A stretch of DNA of 64,000 bases from Tuctoria greenei (GCA_036927565.1 JAYESD010000002.1:141181167-141245166); one strand, 5' to 3'. Shown: positions 43,601 through 55,414, numbered from the stretch's first letter. The notes: generated by a model from the letters alone, not told the origin. Made by a program: numbers and translations.

Positions 43601-45387
43601 AGGAAGTTGATAGAGGACTATTTAATCTTTCCATACATGTATAAACATGCATAAGTTGCATTTCTAGTTTAAGAGTTATGGCCGTTAAAAGTTATGAATT
43701 TTTTTTCTGGCTGTTTCAGATAGCACTTATATACATGTACTATCTTCAACTCAGTTTTCTAATTAGTTATAAACTGAATTTGAGGTATAACTGAATAACA
43801 AAGTTGTAGAATAGCTCTTCTCCTTTCCATAAATGTATCATAATGGAATAGAAGAGTTTTCTACAAGGAAATATGGCAAAAATTCAGATGCTGGTCCATA
43901 TAGTTTCAGAACAGCAGCTGCTGTGATAACGGTGCATTTTCATCACCATAAAAGCGTCTTTTGGATTGGAGGTCAATAGAAAACTTATAGAAGACTTCAA
44001 AAGCTTTCCAAAAAGTATTCACTTGCCTCTATAGCCCTCCAGGTTGAAGAGATACGGATTTTTAAAGTGGAACAATCGGTTCAGGTTTCAGAATTTAATT
44101 TGATAGATCATGGTTGTTTAAAGCTGATTTGGGCACTGATTTTCAGAGGGATAACCTCACAATTTGACAGCAAGTCCCATTACAAACTTGTTGTACAAGT
44201 CGCAAGGTTTCCGAAAATGTATTACACGAAGGTATTCGACGATTCTACAAATAGTTATGGTTGAAATGCCGAGGCTAGTTCATTATATCAAAGAGGTGAA
44301 GAAATGCTGGTTTCTAATGATTTGGACGAGTTTTCCCCAGTGTTGTTCTGTCCAACTCGTCCATAGAAAAATCATCGAGGACCTGGAGATCTCCCCCATC
44401 CCTATAGCATACTATGATGTCCTATGAAGTTTAACTAGAAGCACATCTTGACATAATCGAGCTAGATTCCGTCAAGAGTACACAAAAGTCTTAATCTTCA
44501 TCCTTCTTCACATTGTACGTTCCAAGTCGAAACTTTGATCCAAATCTTACCAGCATCTGGTAGTTGGATCTTACAAGATGATAATGAAGCCATTCTTTCG
44601 TGGGGGATGGTCAAAGTATCAAATGTGATACTGACGGTACTACGTGTCTTACCAAAAGAAAAGTCTAACCCGGTATATCCAGATACGTCTATAGGTGGTT
44701 CTAATATCGATCACTCGCAAACGTATGCTACAAGGGTCGCTACCGGAGTTAGTGTACCTGCAGAAGATAAACAATCCCCTTTCACACCTTCACACCAGAA
44801 GGGCAGCACGGGAAACACGACAGGCAGTCACAATAATATATATGAAAGTAAATGCATACGACTTTGGTGTGAGTCGCCCTCGAGCGAAGTCATGTCTCGA
44901 GGTACATGGTTGTACTACGTCTGTACAACAAAGACTCCCGCACGAACCGGCTTATACACGCTCATGCATACGTGTTTCGCATGCTCCCATTGAACATGAA
45001 TAGTTCTAGAGATGCATACTATCAGGTTATACACCACCCGACGAGGGCTCCCACTAATTTTGTGTCACGCTGGGGTACCGCGTGTCATATGTTCTCAGAA
45101 ACATGGAAAAGTTTCAGAGACTCATATTGACTTTCCGTGCAAAGCCACGGAAATATCACATACCACATCTCGTATGTAGAGCTTACCGAGATTGATCCGC
45201 TCTCGGTGGCGTACCTTACCTCTTACCTTGAAGACGGAGCATCGTTACAGAATAATATAACAAGTTAGTTCACCACCTTTATAACTTATACTAGTAATAG
45301 TCCTTAATGGGCATATAACTAATCCTCACTCGACTACTCCGGAGTTTTCGAAATTAGGCTCTTTTCGAGCGTGCTATTCTGAATGAA
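40657..45387 (-). other. Internal region of the LARD-like element, no coding capacity seen
   Basis: The longest open frame is about 152 codons (44535-44993, plus) and has no similarity I recognise to retroelement proteins. Stops are frequent in all frames. It contains AT-rich, repeated sentence-like segments such as AAAGTATTTGTTTGCCTCTA (42671) and AAAGTATTCACTTGCCTCTA (44013), suggesting an old internal duplication at about 1.3-kb spacing, with a further diverged copy near 43250. Confidence 0.7.
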
Positions 45388-45399
45388 GCTCTGATACCA
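45388..45399 (-). other. Primer-binding site of the LARD-like element
   Basis: The minus strand reads TGGTATCAGAGC, the initiator-Met-tRNA primer site, four bases inside the 5' LTR border at 45404. Confidence 0.88.
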
Positions 45400-45403
45400 T
45401 GTC

Positions 45404-48400
45404 TGTGGGGACCGGAGTCCACACATCCGAGGATCTCATTGGGTGGTGTCGTGCGATGCGACACCTAACAGCACACACAAAAAGGATACCAAAACATATA
45501 AAGTTTTCATTTCATAATAAGCAGAGTTTACAAAAGAGTGTACAACAGAAGTACACACGCAGCGGAAAATACATACTCATAATCACACCTAACTAAGCAG
45601 GAGAGAAGACGTCCATGCCCTAGGACGCTTCTCATTAGCAACAAGAAGAACATCCAGCAGCGGCGTGGTTCACATGAGATTTATCTCGATACCTCGAGAT
45701 CTCATGTACAACCTGAACAGCGGAAATAAACCTAATACCTGCAAAAATTGTTAAAGCGCAAACGTGAGCATAAGGCTCAGCAAGACTAACCCGTCTCACT
45801 AGACATACCCAGGGTGAATACTAAGCATAGGTAAGGAATAGCATAAAAGAATTGCCTACAAGTGGATCCTTATAGTCATGTTTTAAGTAGCAAATGACAT
45901 TCTTTAGGCATGGCACATCATAGACTCCACAATCAATCAAGAAACGCTTTGCCAATGATATGACATGCCAAAAGCACATACTGCTATTACAGGTAAAGTA
46001 TGGAGAAACTGTAAGCTTTTAATTGTACTATCTCTAAGCCAAACAAGGTTGCAAAGCAATTATAATTCAATATATCATATTCTTTTGACTTCTTCAGTAT
46101 TTACTATGTCATGGCTTAAATGAACAAGTGGTACTCTATTACTGCGAGGGACGGTGATTGCAACCAGGACACACCCGAACAACACGACACATACGCACGT
46201 TCAGAAGTGTCAGCGAGTACACCAGTACCTACGTAACACTTCAGTACTAGTCGTATATGGCCACTTTCACAAGAAACCTGAACGCCGAACCCGTCTCACC
46301 TTCGCGAACAGAAGGTCTCCGCACGGAACACCTCTTGTGTTCGCCGACCGATTTACACCTTACTATCCTCAACCCACCCCTATCGATGGTGAGTTAATGG
46401 GCTTCAACATCCCACTTATCGAGTTACGTCAGTTTACTGGAGTCCATATGTCCAGTATGTCGACAGTACAAGTCAAGCTTGTTCGAAGGGGCCGCATACG
46501 GACGGGCCTTAACCGACACAGACGGGGCTACCAATCCATCTCCCAACACCTGCCTCGTCATTACCGACCCAGGCACGATGTGAGCAAACCAACCTACAGA
46601 AATCCCCGTCAACGTCTCATATTAAAGAGTTAACGTCATGATAACAACTCGTGAGTAGGTTTCCCTCACTCGACTTCTCTCGCAAGTAGAATTCAACTAC
46701 TTGACTTGTGATCAATAAAATGTGACCAATCTCGCGAGTAGTATCCGACATACTCGACTTCTACCGATCTTCCAACTAAACATTAAGCATAGCAATATAA
46801 ATCGAGGGGGTCTTATACTACCCATCCACTCCAAAGATTATTTGGTCATGCATGTGGGGTATTCAATCAACACAGACCTAATGCACATATTAAGTCTATT
46901 CAATACAGTGTGTATAAAAACAAAACTTAAAAAGGCACTTAAATGCAAACCGAGGCTTGCCTTAGTTTGCGCCAAGTCAATGTCAGTCGTTAAGTCTTGT
47001 GCTTTCCTCCAAAGAGTCTGCCACGGAACTTCAAGTGGAAACACATTGGCCTTCTCCTCCAAGCGAAGTTTCTTGTCGATCACCTATCAGCACGATCCTA
47101 TCCACATGATATGCATATAAGTAATTAAGTAATTAAGTAATTTAATAATAGACTCCACGGGGTTGTGTTGGGCCGATGTGAATGGTGAAGAAGTGTTGGG
47201 CCGAGAAGTGTAAGGATGACTAAGGAATCAAGGGGGGGCATCGAAAGCTTGAGTAAGAGTGGAGTGTACAAGACGAAGGTCGCGATTTAGCAGTCGATCA
47301 ATGAACTTGACTAAAGGAGTAAACCTAGTTAAGCGAGAAGTGCTGTCGTAGGGTCCCTACTTAGGATGAACCATGATGGAACCTAACGACACTTGGGACT
47401 GAATTGAGATCAACATGGCTTGGACTTAAGAAGTCATTACAAGCACTGTTAACCTAGCATGAGTACCAAGACAACGTTCAAACCGCTTTTAGGTAAACCA
47501 GTTGCTACGACTAACGTCGCAAACATCGTTCAGGTGCTTACACGACGACACTAATGTAGTGTCTCCCGCAAGCTTGTCCAGGTGAGCTTGGTAAGCTCTC
47601 GGGACTTAAACATGATGCGAGACCTTGCCGTGAAGGCATGCTTTGCTATCTTGAGAAGATCGTCTTAGTGACGTCCACATCAACCCGGACTCATCAATGG
47701 GGTGAGCGGAATCCAAAACACCACCTTGTGAGTCTTAAGGCTAGTGATGTCGACTCGGTTGTTGATAAGCGACTTGACGAACCTACCGTCGATGAAGTGG
47801 TACACCAAGTTAACCAATCCTGTGATCGGTTAGGGAACATCCTCGACACAACCAAGGAACTCTTATCCAAGGTTCCCCTTGGTCTAGTTCTCCTTGTTGG
47901 TTGCAACGTTCTTGCATACCTCTACCCCAGGTCTTCGGTGATCACCGACACACCTGGTTTGACCTAGAAGACATTTCATTGAGCACCTTGGCTACACCCA
48001 GGACTTGACGAGTCTCGCCTTGACTAAACCCTAATTTGGCTAAAGGACTGTCGATTGTTATGTCGTGGTTGTGTTCTAGCATCATGTACGTTACAGGCAT
48101 CCTTCATCTTGATGCCAGGACACGATGATGGCTCGGAATGTCACGACGACGTTATGTGGTCAACGACGTCGACACGACTCGTGGTGGAGCATCAAGAGCA
48201 TGCGCGGACAGGCCAACATGATACAAACGACAAAGGAGGTCAACTTAGGGATTTCTATAGGAACGATATCAATGCAGAACATGGACGTACGACTTGACGA
48301 CACATGAGTACCATTAGGGGTCATGACGAACGGACTTCGATGATGTCAAACAAGGCATTTTAGGGCAAGGCTCACCTTGTAGGCATTTCGCCGAATATCT

Positions 48401-50270
48401 TGGGGTTGTACTTGATTCCGTCGCTTCATCACCATTCAAAGGTATCTTGGCACATGTACTTGTGGATTGCCACATCATTCTACCCCTGCATCACAGACCA
48501 GCTCTAAACATCAAGAAAGTGGGTTCTTCCTTTGTAAACATTTCATCGAACAGGTTGACTGCAGCATTGATCCGACCAATCTTTGCACAGATCAGAGCTA
48601 ACCTTGGATCAATTGTCGATGCTGGTGTGTCAATGACATGTTCCTGCATTTCATCCATCACACCAATCATTTGTCTTGCTTCCAGAACATAACCACGGCG
48701 CGGAACATCGCGACGACGTGGATATGGCAAATGACAAAGCAATCCAAGCGCGTGCAGCCTTGCTGCAGCGCAGCGATGGAAGGAGGCGGTCTGTTGGCAT
48801 GCTGCAGCAGTGTTGGTGTCTTAAAGATGCCTCAACGGCGAGAACGGACCACGCCACGTAGGGAACATGCTTGGACAGCAAGGAGCATGGGCATGGCGAG
48901 AGCAGGCACGAGCAGAAGAGTAGGGCGACACGGCACTGTGTGGACGACTGTCACCGTGGCGAGCAAATCAGCAAGGCAGCATGCACGACGGACAGCAGCA
49001 AGGGCGCAAGGCGGTGGGCGTGGCGTGGCACAGGCTGGAGACATGGCCATGACGCACTGCAGTGGGAGTGAACAGGGCTTTCGAGCACCTCGGACGAGGG
49101 CGCAGCAAGGTGGTGCGAGCAGCAGGCAACCAGGCGCGGCGAGATGTGGACGGGTGTGGGTGACAGGCTCGGTAAACAGCAGGACGGCGGCGCTCGGCCA
49201 TGGCGCGGGCGAACAGGGGCACATTCATGGCATGGGCGTGAGCCGCCATCAGCGGAAGGTAGGGCGCCGGTGGGAAAGGCGCGCGGCACAACGGGGAGGG
49301 GGCACGTGCAAGCCGGGAGGTGGAGCGCCGGCGAGGAGCACGGTCGGCGGGGAGGCGATGCACCAGCAGAGTGAAGCAAGGTGCCGTAGACGGGAGGAGT
49401 CGGGCGGCTATAGATAAGGACCGATGTGTTCATCGCCGTGGCACATGCATGCGTCTACGTGGAGGCAGGGGAGGAAAGAGAGAGGAGGTGCCGACCTGAC
49501 CGGTGGGGACCACTTGTGGGACCCACCGCCCTCATTCCTCTTTCCAATTTCAATTAGGGCTAGCAAACATGCTTCAAAAATATTCAACTTTGGCCCAATG
49601 ACTAAATAAAATGTGAAGAATTTTATGGTGCAATCAGATTTCAGAACTCATCAAGTTGAATTTCGAACTCAGTTTAAACTTGAATTCAAGTGGTGATACT
49701 TGATTCAACGAAATAAATGATAGATTAGGTTCAAAAATCCTGAAACTTTGAAGTTACCCTTTTTGAACGATAAGGGACCTCAGGAAAAATTTGGAGTTGA
49801 TTTGGACAAGGTTAAGTACAAAGTTTAAATTTGAAGTCGACTCTGAGTAAACTCTCAGTACGTGTCCAATAAATGGAAAACGTGCCTCAAAATTTTTTGA
49901 AACTTTACCGAGAGTCTATTTGGAATATTAGAAGGTCATTGAAAAATTTACCGTCTTAGATTTGAACTTTTCTAAATGTCCCGTTTTAGGGTTGGAATAA
50001 TTCCTTTTTCTTTCTCTCTATTTTGTTTTCTTTTCTCCTTTAATTTTTCATTGAAAATGTAAATACTTGGAATTTAAGGATTTTACACCTTAAGTTCTAA
50101 AATACATTAGCAACCATGTTCTATATGTAAAATTTTAACAAGCCCCTATTCTTTTAGTGAACATTGGTCAACTCATATGGTTCATGTGAGTTTGGATTTC
50201 CAAGTCCACTTTCAAAATTTTTAAGTTTGCATTTTTGCATTTTTGTTCTTCCGAAAAGCGGGCTTTTACA
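45404..50270 (-). repeat. 5' LTR of the LARD-like element (4,867 bp)
   Basis: Plus-strand start TGTGGGGACCGGAGTCCACA, end ...CGGGCTTTTACA. Lacks about 300 bp of the GC-rich block present in the other LTR; the junction near 49238 lies at a GGGCG word also found at both ends of the missing segment. Confidence 0.9.
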
Positions 50271-50275
50271 TTTTA
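50271..50275. other. Right target-site duplication (TTTTA) of the LARD-like element
   Basis: Identical to 35304-35308. Confidence 0.88.
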
Positions 50276-50381
50276 CTTTAGTTTTACATATGCAATATGC
50301 ACATAGGATATATCACTTGATAGTTTTGCAAAAAAAACGGAGGAGAAATATGTATATCCCATATGCTACTACTACGTAAAT

Positions 50382-50935
50382 TAGGGGTGGGCAAATAAAC
50401 CGAGACCGAAAAATCGAAACCAAAAAAACCGAGATGAGAACCGAAAAGACCGGAATATCGGGTATCGGGTACTTTTAGGGTAGCAAATATAAATAACTGA
50501 AAAATAAATGTCGGGTTCGGGTACCACTCTCGGGTAACCGAAATAACCGAATAGTTGGTCCATCAAATAATAAGTTAAATTATGTGTGCTAAACTATGAA
50601 CAATTCAAATTTGATATTTTATTTTCAAGTTGTAATCTGTAAAGTTGTTGGATATAAACGTTTATTTTTTATTTTTCATTTGTCAATTTATAATAAATTA
50701 CCTCATGGGATTAAATTTATCAATCATATTAAATTTGTGCAAACATGACATGGATGTAACTTATAATTCGGATATATCGGGTAGGACCAAAGACCGAACC
50801 GGAATTTTGGTACCCAAAATGTTCGGGTACCTAATATTATTACAACAATTCGGGTAGTGATTTCAAGAAACTGAATTTTGGAAAAGATCGAAATACCCGA
50901 ACCAAAATATCGGGTAGACCGAATGCACACCCCTA
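50382..50935. mobile_element. hAT-like non-autonomous element
   Basis: Ends TAGGGGTGGGCAAA and (inverted right end) TAGGGGTGTGCATTCGGT, flanked by 8-bp near-duplicates ACGTAAAT (50374-50381) and ATGTAAAT (50936-50943). The interior has many words such as TCGGGTA, CCGAAA and ACCGAACC in both orientations. The TAGGGGTG termini and 8-bp duplication are standard for plant hAT elements. It encodes nothing. Confidence 0.8.
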
Positions 50936-51342
50936 ATGTAAATCCATTCGAAATAATTAGCTAGTTTGAGGATGAATGAAGTTGAGCTTGCGAGCTTGAT
51001 GAGCATCGTCATTGTTTTGAGCAGCAATTAATTTATGGCATCATCAAATTTGGAGTAATTTTTCTAGATCATTTGGGGCCGAAAAATTAGTTAACACGCT
51101 ATATATGAGGAGAAAGATTAGGATATGATACCTATTGCTTGTGTTGAATAACCCTGCACCGTGGACAACATATCCGACACTTCATTCTGGTCGCCAGGAT
51201 CATTCTGCTCCAAGTCATCTGGGGCAGCAGGCGGAGGACCTTGATGTTCAGGATAAGGACCAGGCAAGAAATCATTGGTCAAAGGGAAGTTTGACAAAAG
51301 CTAAAAATAGAGTTGAGTTGGGACGGAGGGAGAAATACTTTT

Positions 51343-51545
51343 TACAGACCGCTTTGCAGGCCCCACTGCGGGCGATCTCCTGCCTGCTGACAACTCCAGC
51401 GGCTAAAGTAGCGTACAACTGCACTTTAGAAGCCGTAACCCCAGTTTGGATCAAAGGAAACTCACGGGACAGTTTAAAGGAATGGAATCCTCCGGAAGGA
51501 AAAGACATTCATACAAGTTTTGCAAGTAGCATTCCAAACGGTGCA
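51343..51545 (+). repeat. Left flanking repeat of the F-box-like gene
   Basis: ACAGACCGCTTTGCAGGCCC, then GGCGATCTCCTG (51343-51425), recurs at 53070-53155. AAACTCACGGGACAGTTTAAAG (51459-51480) recurs at 52648-52669. The two words occur in opposite order on the two sides of the gene, pointing to duplicated flanking sequence. Confidence 0.65.
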
Positions 51546-51715
51546 CTTTAGAAGCCATAACCATCACTGCGCGCGTCTCATTGTCTTCTCCACGAGTACT
51601 AATAAAGACACACCATCCTCTTCTCCGCAACACACACATGCCATCCACTTCTCCGCGCGTACTCTTCCTCTTTGTCTCCGTCGCGCGCGCCCTCATTGGT
51701 TTCCTTCGAAGCCCA

Positions 51716-52490
51716 TGGAGTTCCGCTTGCCGCACGATATTGCGGTCCTGATCGCGGGGTGGGTCGCCGCAACCTCCCCACAGCCCATGGACGACCTCTC
51801 CAGTCTGCGCGCCACCTGCAAGGCTATGCACGCGGCGTGCCGAATTTCACCGTGGGCAGGCGCGTGGAGCTGGAGCGGGAGAGCATCTGGAAGTTTAACT
51901 GGAGCTATGACCACCTCGTGGAGCGCCTGGCAATCATCGGCAACCCTCATGCGTGCTACGTCACCGGGTTTGACCTTGTCTTCCTGCACGATCGCGTGCA
52001 GCCGGGCACCCAGTTCCTTGCCCGGGCGGCCCCGAACGGCCACATGGTGGCGGCCTATGTCCTCGCCATGCTCCGCTACGACGCCGACCGCGGGGCCCGA
52101 GACACCTTCGAGTATATTCGGCAGGTCGAAGGTGACACCCACGTTGGCTACAACGCGGTCGGGTCTGTCGCCATGAAGTGGACCAACAAGGAGTGTTGCC
52201 GATATCGGCATGAAGCCATGAATAGTATCAATGGTGTCGTCTGGAGGTTCCTGGGCAGGCCTCGTCCGGAAGCGCCGCTGGTGGCGGTACCCAACATTGA
52301 TGATGATGCTTGGGGCTACTCAATAGGGGGGAACCAGGGAACTTCCCGCTGCGGCAGGCCTACGTGGGAGGAGTGGACAGTCTTTTGTACGGAGAACTGT
52401 AGGATTAAGCATGAGCATGACATGTTCTGCCGTCAGGCCTTGTACTCTATGGGTTATATTCCCTCCATTCCCGTTTGGATGCACCCCTAG
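51716..52490 (+). pseudogene. F-box-like gene (grass F-box/Sel1-type family), frameshifted
   Basis: Start MEFRLPHDIAVLIAGWVAAT at 51716, with an F-box-like N-terminal region ending SLRATCKAMHAAC. F-box proteins are substrate receptors of SCF ubiquitin ligases. Near 51835 the meaningful frame shifts by one base and continues as GRRVELERESIWKFNW, GNPHACYVTGFDLVFL, MVAAYVLAMLRYDADRGA and a C-terminal Cys/His region (CGRPTWEEWTVFCTENCR, then IKHEHDMFC), ending at 52490. The order F-box, middle repeat-like region and Cys-rich end matches a large grass family, which I recognise only in outline. The single frameshift probably inactivates it. It is cargo of the CACTA element, about 1.4 kb right of the LARD. 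Confidence 0.68.
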
Positions 52491-52629
52491 TTCTCCCAAC
52501 GCTAATTAAAAGAGAACAAAGGGAGTATATAAAATAGACTTGTAGTATATGTGTTTCCCCAATGCCCGGTCATCTCTGATGAATGTTGCACTTGTTGTGT
52601 TTCCCCTATGTGTGCTCGTCTTATGTTTA

Positions 52630-53160
52630 GCCCCGTTTGCATCAAAGGAAACTCACGGGACAGTTTAAAGAAATGGATTCTTCCAGAAATGAATACATTC
52701 AATCATCAGTAGTTTGGAACAAAGGAAATTAGTGTTCCCTTCTCTCTGTTCATTGTCTCCACTTTTCATTCCAGTCGTCGCTAATCGACAGAACTAGTTG
52801 TTACATAATCTCCAATAAACACAAAATAAACTAATCGGCACATCTAGTCTGCAGCACTTCCCATGAAGCAGTGGTAATAACTTCTGGCCCCGTATAGGAG
52901 TAGTGGTAATGATTACACCGTGTATAGGGGCATAGGGCCAATGGTACGTTGGAGTTCTACTTATCTTTTTCTAACATTTTTCTCGTCCTTTCTTTTTTTT
53001 CTCTCTGTTGATTGTCTCCACTTTTCTTTCCAGTCGTTGCTACCTGTTAGTGTTGTATACTACTACATTACAGACCGCTTTGCAGGCCCCGTTGCAGGCG
53101 ATCTCCTGGCACCTCTAGCGGCTAAAGTATCGTATAGGCAACTTTACAAGCCACCGACGA
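52630..53160. repeat. Right flanking repeats of the F-box-like gene
   Basis: Contains the AAACTCACGGGACAGTTTAA word (52648), two copies of a TGATTGTCTCCACTTTTC-like block (52752 and 53006), an inverted piece of the 56.3-57.0 kb tandem repeat (52885-52930) and the ACAGACCGCTTTGCAGGCCC block (53070). No gene is seen. Confidence 0.6.
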
Positions 53161-53286
53161 TGTGGAGGGTCGTTCATTAACAGAGAATACAGATAGAACA
53201 GATAGTTCACTAAACAGCAGATAGAAAACAAAATAACATATGGAATAGACAAACAACATTGAGTTCATTATCATAAAACATTACAA

Positions 53287-53391
53287 CCTCCTACCTATAT
53301 TACTTGTCGTTAGAACAAGTTTTTTAGTTCATATTTGAACTACAAAACTTGTCCTAATTATTAATCACAAGTACTAATATGGGAAGGAGGA
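53287..53391. mobile_element. Stowaway-like MITE
   Basis: Left CCTCCTACCTATATTACTTG and inverted right CCTCCTTCCCATATTAGTAC, with internal inverted AGAACAAGTTTT/AAAACTTGTCCT. Size about 105 bp. TA duplication not clear. Confidence 0.6.
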
Positions 53392-53504
53392 AGTAGAAAA
53401 CATGAAAATCAGCATCACGAAAAAAGAAAAAATAAAACAACACAAACACAAGAAGAGAAAAACATCACGACTGGATTAATCAGTTTCAAAAGATTTCCTG
53501 TTTT

Positions 53505-53760
53505 AAAGTTGGGTTGAACTAGAATGTAATCAGATGTTTGGTGCAATCGTGTAATCAACCATCTTTAACCATTGGATCGATCTACATTACGATCATTGAA
53601 TCTTTTTATTTAACCCCCTCCACCAGGTGGAGGGGTGGTGGTTGGGGTGGAAGAGGTTAAATGAAAAGATGTAATAACCGTAGGATGCATAGATCCAACA
53701 GATGAAAATATTTGATTACACGACTGCAACAAAACTTTAATTGCATGTAGGGTTGTCAAC
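53505..53760. mobile_element. MITE with about 70-bp inverted repeats and a central palindrome
   Basis: Left arm words AATGTAATCAG, GCAATCGTGTAATCAA and CCATTGGATCGATC are mirrored at the right by ATAGATCCAACAG, TTGATTACACGACTGC and TAATTGCATG. The centre is CCCCCTCCACCAGGTGGAGG. Size about 250 bp. The superfamily was not resolved (a MULE-like MITE is possible). Confidence 0.65.
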
Positions 53761-54455
53761 GAGCCGAACTCGAGCGAGTTTGTTTCTACCATATATAAAA
53801 ATTGTGTCCCATAGAACATTTTTAATAGAGTTATATAGTTTAGTTAATCATACGTACATATCATATAATGACAAAAACAAATGAGCTTCCTCGAACTTTT
53901 CGAGCTTGAGCTCATCAAGCTGGCAATACTCAACTTCATCCTCAAACTTTCAATCAAAACTAAGTTTGGTCCTTGAATTTTCAAATGGGTCAATTATTTA
54001 GTCCATTAACTTCAAAAAACCGTTTCACTTTCATCCTTACTCTGAGTTGGACATCCACATTGGCATGCCACATAAGATAGTTAATGTGTTTTTAATCCTG
54101 TTAATTTGTTATAGAAGTTTGTTTTATTTAAATGTTTGAAGTATGCATCATTATATGCATGTAAACTCTTTCTCATGTTGAAGCAAGCAGGCAAGAGTTT
54201 AAGAAACGATTTGAATGGACCCCTTAGTTGGATAGCTGGGAAGTACAACCGTCGGCCTACGTTTAGTCATTAACGCTAGCTTTTGAATATATGTAGTGCG
54301 AAAGGGTTTACTTTTGGTTTCACACTACACTAGCTAGCCTATATAAAGTGTATATGTGTTCCCCGATGAATACACAACAAACATTCTCCATACAGAATGA
54401 AACTTGCACGCCGCTTTCTTCTGCCAAAGGTTCGAAGGAAACTACTAGTACACGG
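53761..54455. other. Cargo interval without recognised gene
   Basis: AT-rich, with no frame or repeat recognised. Confidence 0.35.
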
Positions 54456-54459
54456 ATGC

Positions 54460-55080
54460 CTCTTACTCCATCTCTAGGTTTCCGATGACGCAGGCGGTTC
54501 ACTACAAGACAAACCTAAAAAGCCTCGGTGTTGAGCAGCATGAAAGTTTTTTGATGAAAAAATGATTGCGGCCCCCGCTGTCAATTTTTGAACAAAAATC
54601 TTGCATGCCGACCGCTTGCCTCCTCCCATTTGTACTCCCATGCGTACTCCCACTGACGTGTCATCATCTTATTTGTTGTGAAGGTATGGTATTTAAACTA
54701 AGCATTAATAAAGGGACCAATACCATTTTAACACATCCGCGAGATGACGCATGGGAGGACAGAACGGGAGGGACACAGCTTGTATACTCCCATTCAGTGC
54801 TTCCATGCGTGCTCCTACTTAATTGTCATGATTTTATTGGCCCTTTCATTTACCTACCATAATGCCTGAATTAACTTCAACCAATTAGATGATGACACAT
54901 TAGCGGGAGTACACATGGAAGCACAAACGGGAGCACCGAAGTTGCATCCGAACGGGAGGCCCCCGCAGTCAGTTTGTCATCAAGAAATTTGCATGCCGCT
55001 CATCACCGAGGCTTTGCTGGTTTGTCTGGTGGTGAACCACATGCGTCATCGTAAACCTAGATGGAGTTGGAGGACATGAA
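54460..55080. repeat. Large inverted repeat enclosing a second, MITE-like inverted repeat
   Basis: Outer arms: CCATCTCTAGGTTTCCGATG ... GACAAACCTAAAAAGCCTCG (54468-54533) is mirrored by 55008-55072. The inner arms are built from TCCCATTTGTACTCCCATGC / GACGTGTCATCATCTTATTTG (54625-54680) and its mirror AGATGATGACACATTAGCGG / GTACACATGGAAGCACAAACG (54886-54930). A GGCCCCCGC block also occurs directly repeated at 54570 and 54958. This looks like a foldback element with a MITE inserted in it. Confidence 0.6.
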
Positions 55081-55212
55081 TTAGAACATACCTGCAGGGG
55101 TCTTCCAACAACCACCGGGGACGCACGACGGGGGTTAAGGTATACACCGACACACCCGGACCGTACATATGTGCCAGTGAAGATGGAGCTCATCAGTCTC
55201 ACAGTTATGGAT

Positions 55213-55400
55213 AGAAAAAAAGGAAGAAGAAAAAGGATGGCACGCGTTTTGATTTATGAACTGTGAGACTGCTGACTTCTATTTTAATTGGCCAATTCCC
55301 GATTCAGCTGAGTGTTGTTGTACGTGGTGTTTGGTTGAGACAATGCAACTTGTGGTCATAACGATAAGAATTAAAAAGAGGAGTATATCAGGTTCAAAAA
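55213..55400 (+). repeat. Promoter-like module, inverted copy of 33225-33515
   Basis: Shares the GGATGGCACGCGTTT, TTGGCCAATTCCCGATTC, GACAATGCAACTTGTGGTC and TTCAAAAATCTTCATTA words with the region upstream of the exonuclease copy, in opposite orientation. No exonuclease coding sequence follows here. Confidence 0.7.
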
Positions 55401-55414
55401 TCTTCATTACGCCA

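Larger units (their letters stand above)
35309..50270 (-). mobile_element. LARD-like LTR retrotransposon, 14,962 bp, complete, apparently noncoding
   Basis: Two long direct repeats (35309-40639 and 45404-50270), TG...CA ends, a TTTTA target duplication, an initiator-Met-tRNA primer site at 45388-45399 and a polypurine tract at 40640-40656 define a complete element transcribed from the minus strand. The 4,764-bp internal region contains no recognisable gag, protease, RT or integrase. Long LTRs with a conserved noncoding interior are the definition of LARDs, which move using proteins from autonomous relatives. It is inserted in the CACTA cargo and is younger than the CACTA element. A hand count over the first ~310 bp of the LTRs gives about 14 differences, mostly transitions. 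Confidence 0.9.

Noticed and set aside
44535..44993. 152-codon frame in the LARD interior as a possible gag
   Set aside because: No zinc knuckle or capsid motif, it is on the strand opposite to the element, and its composition is like the surrounding noncoding DNA.
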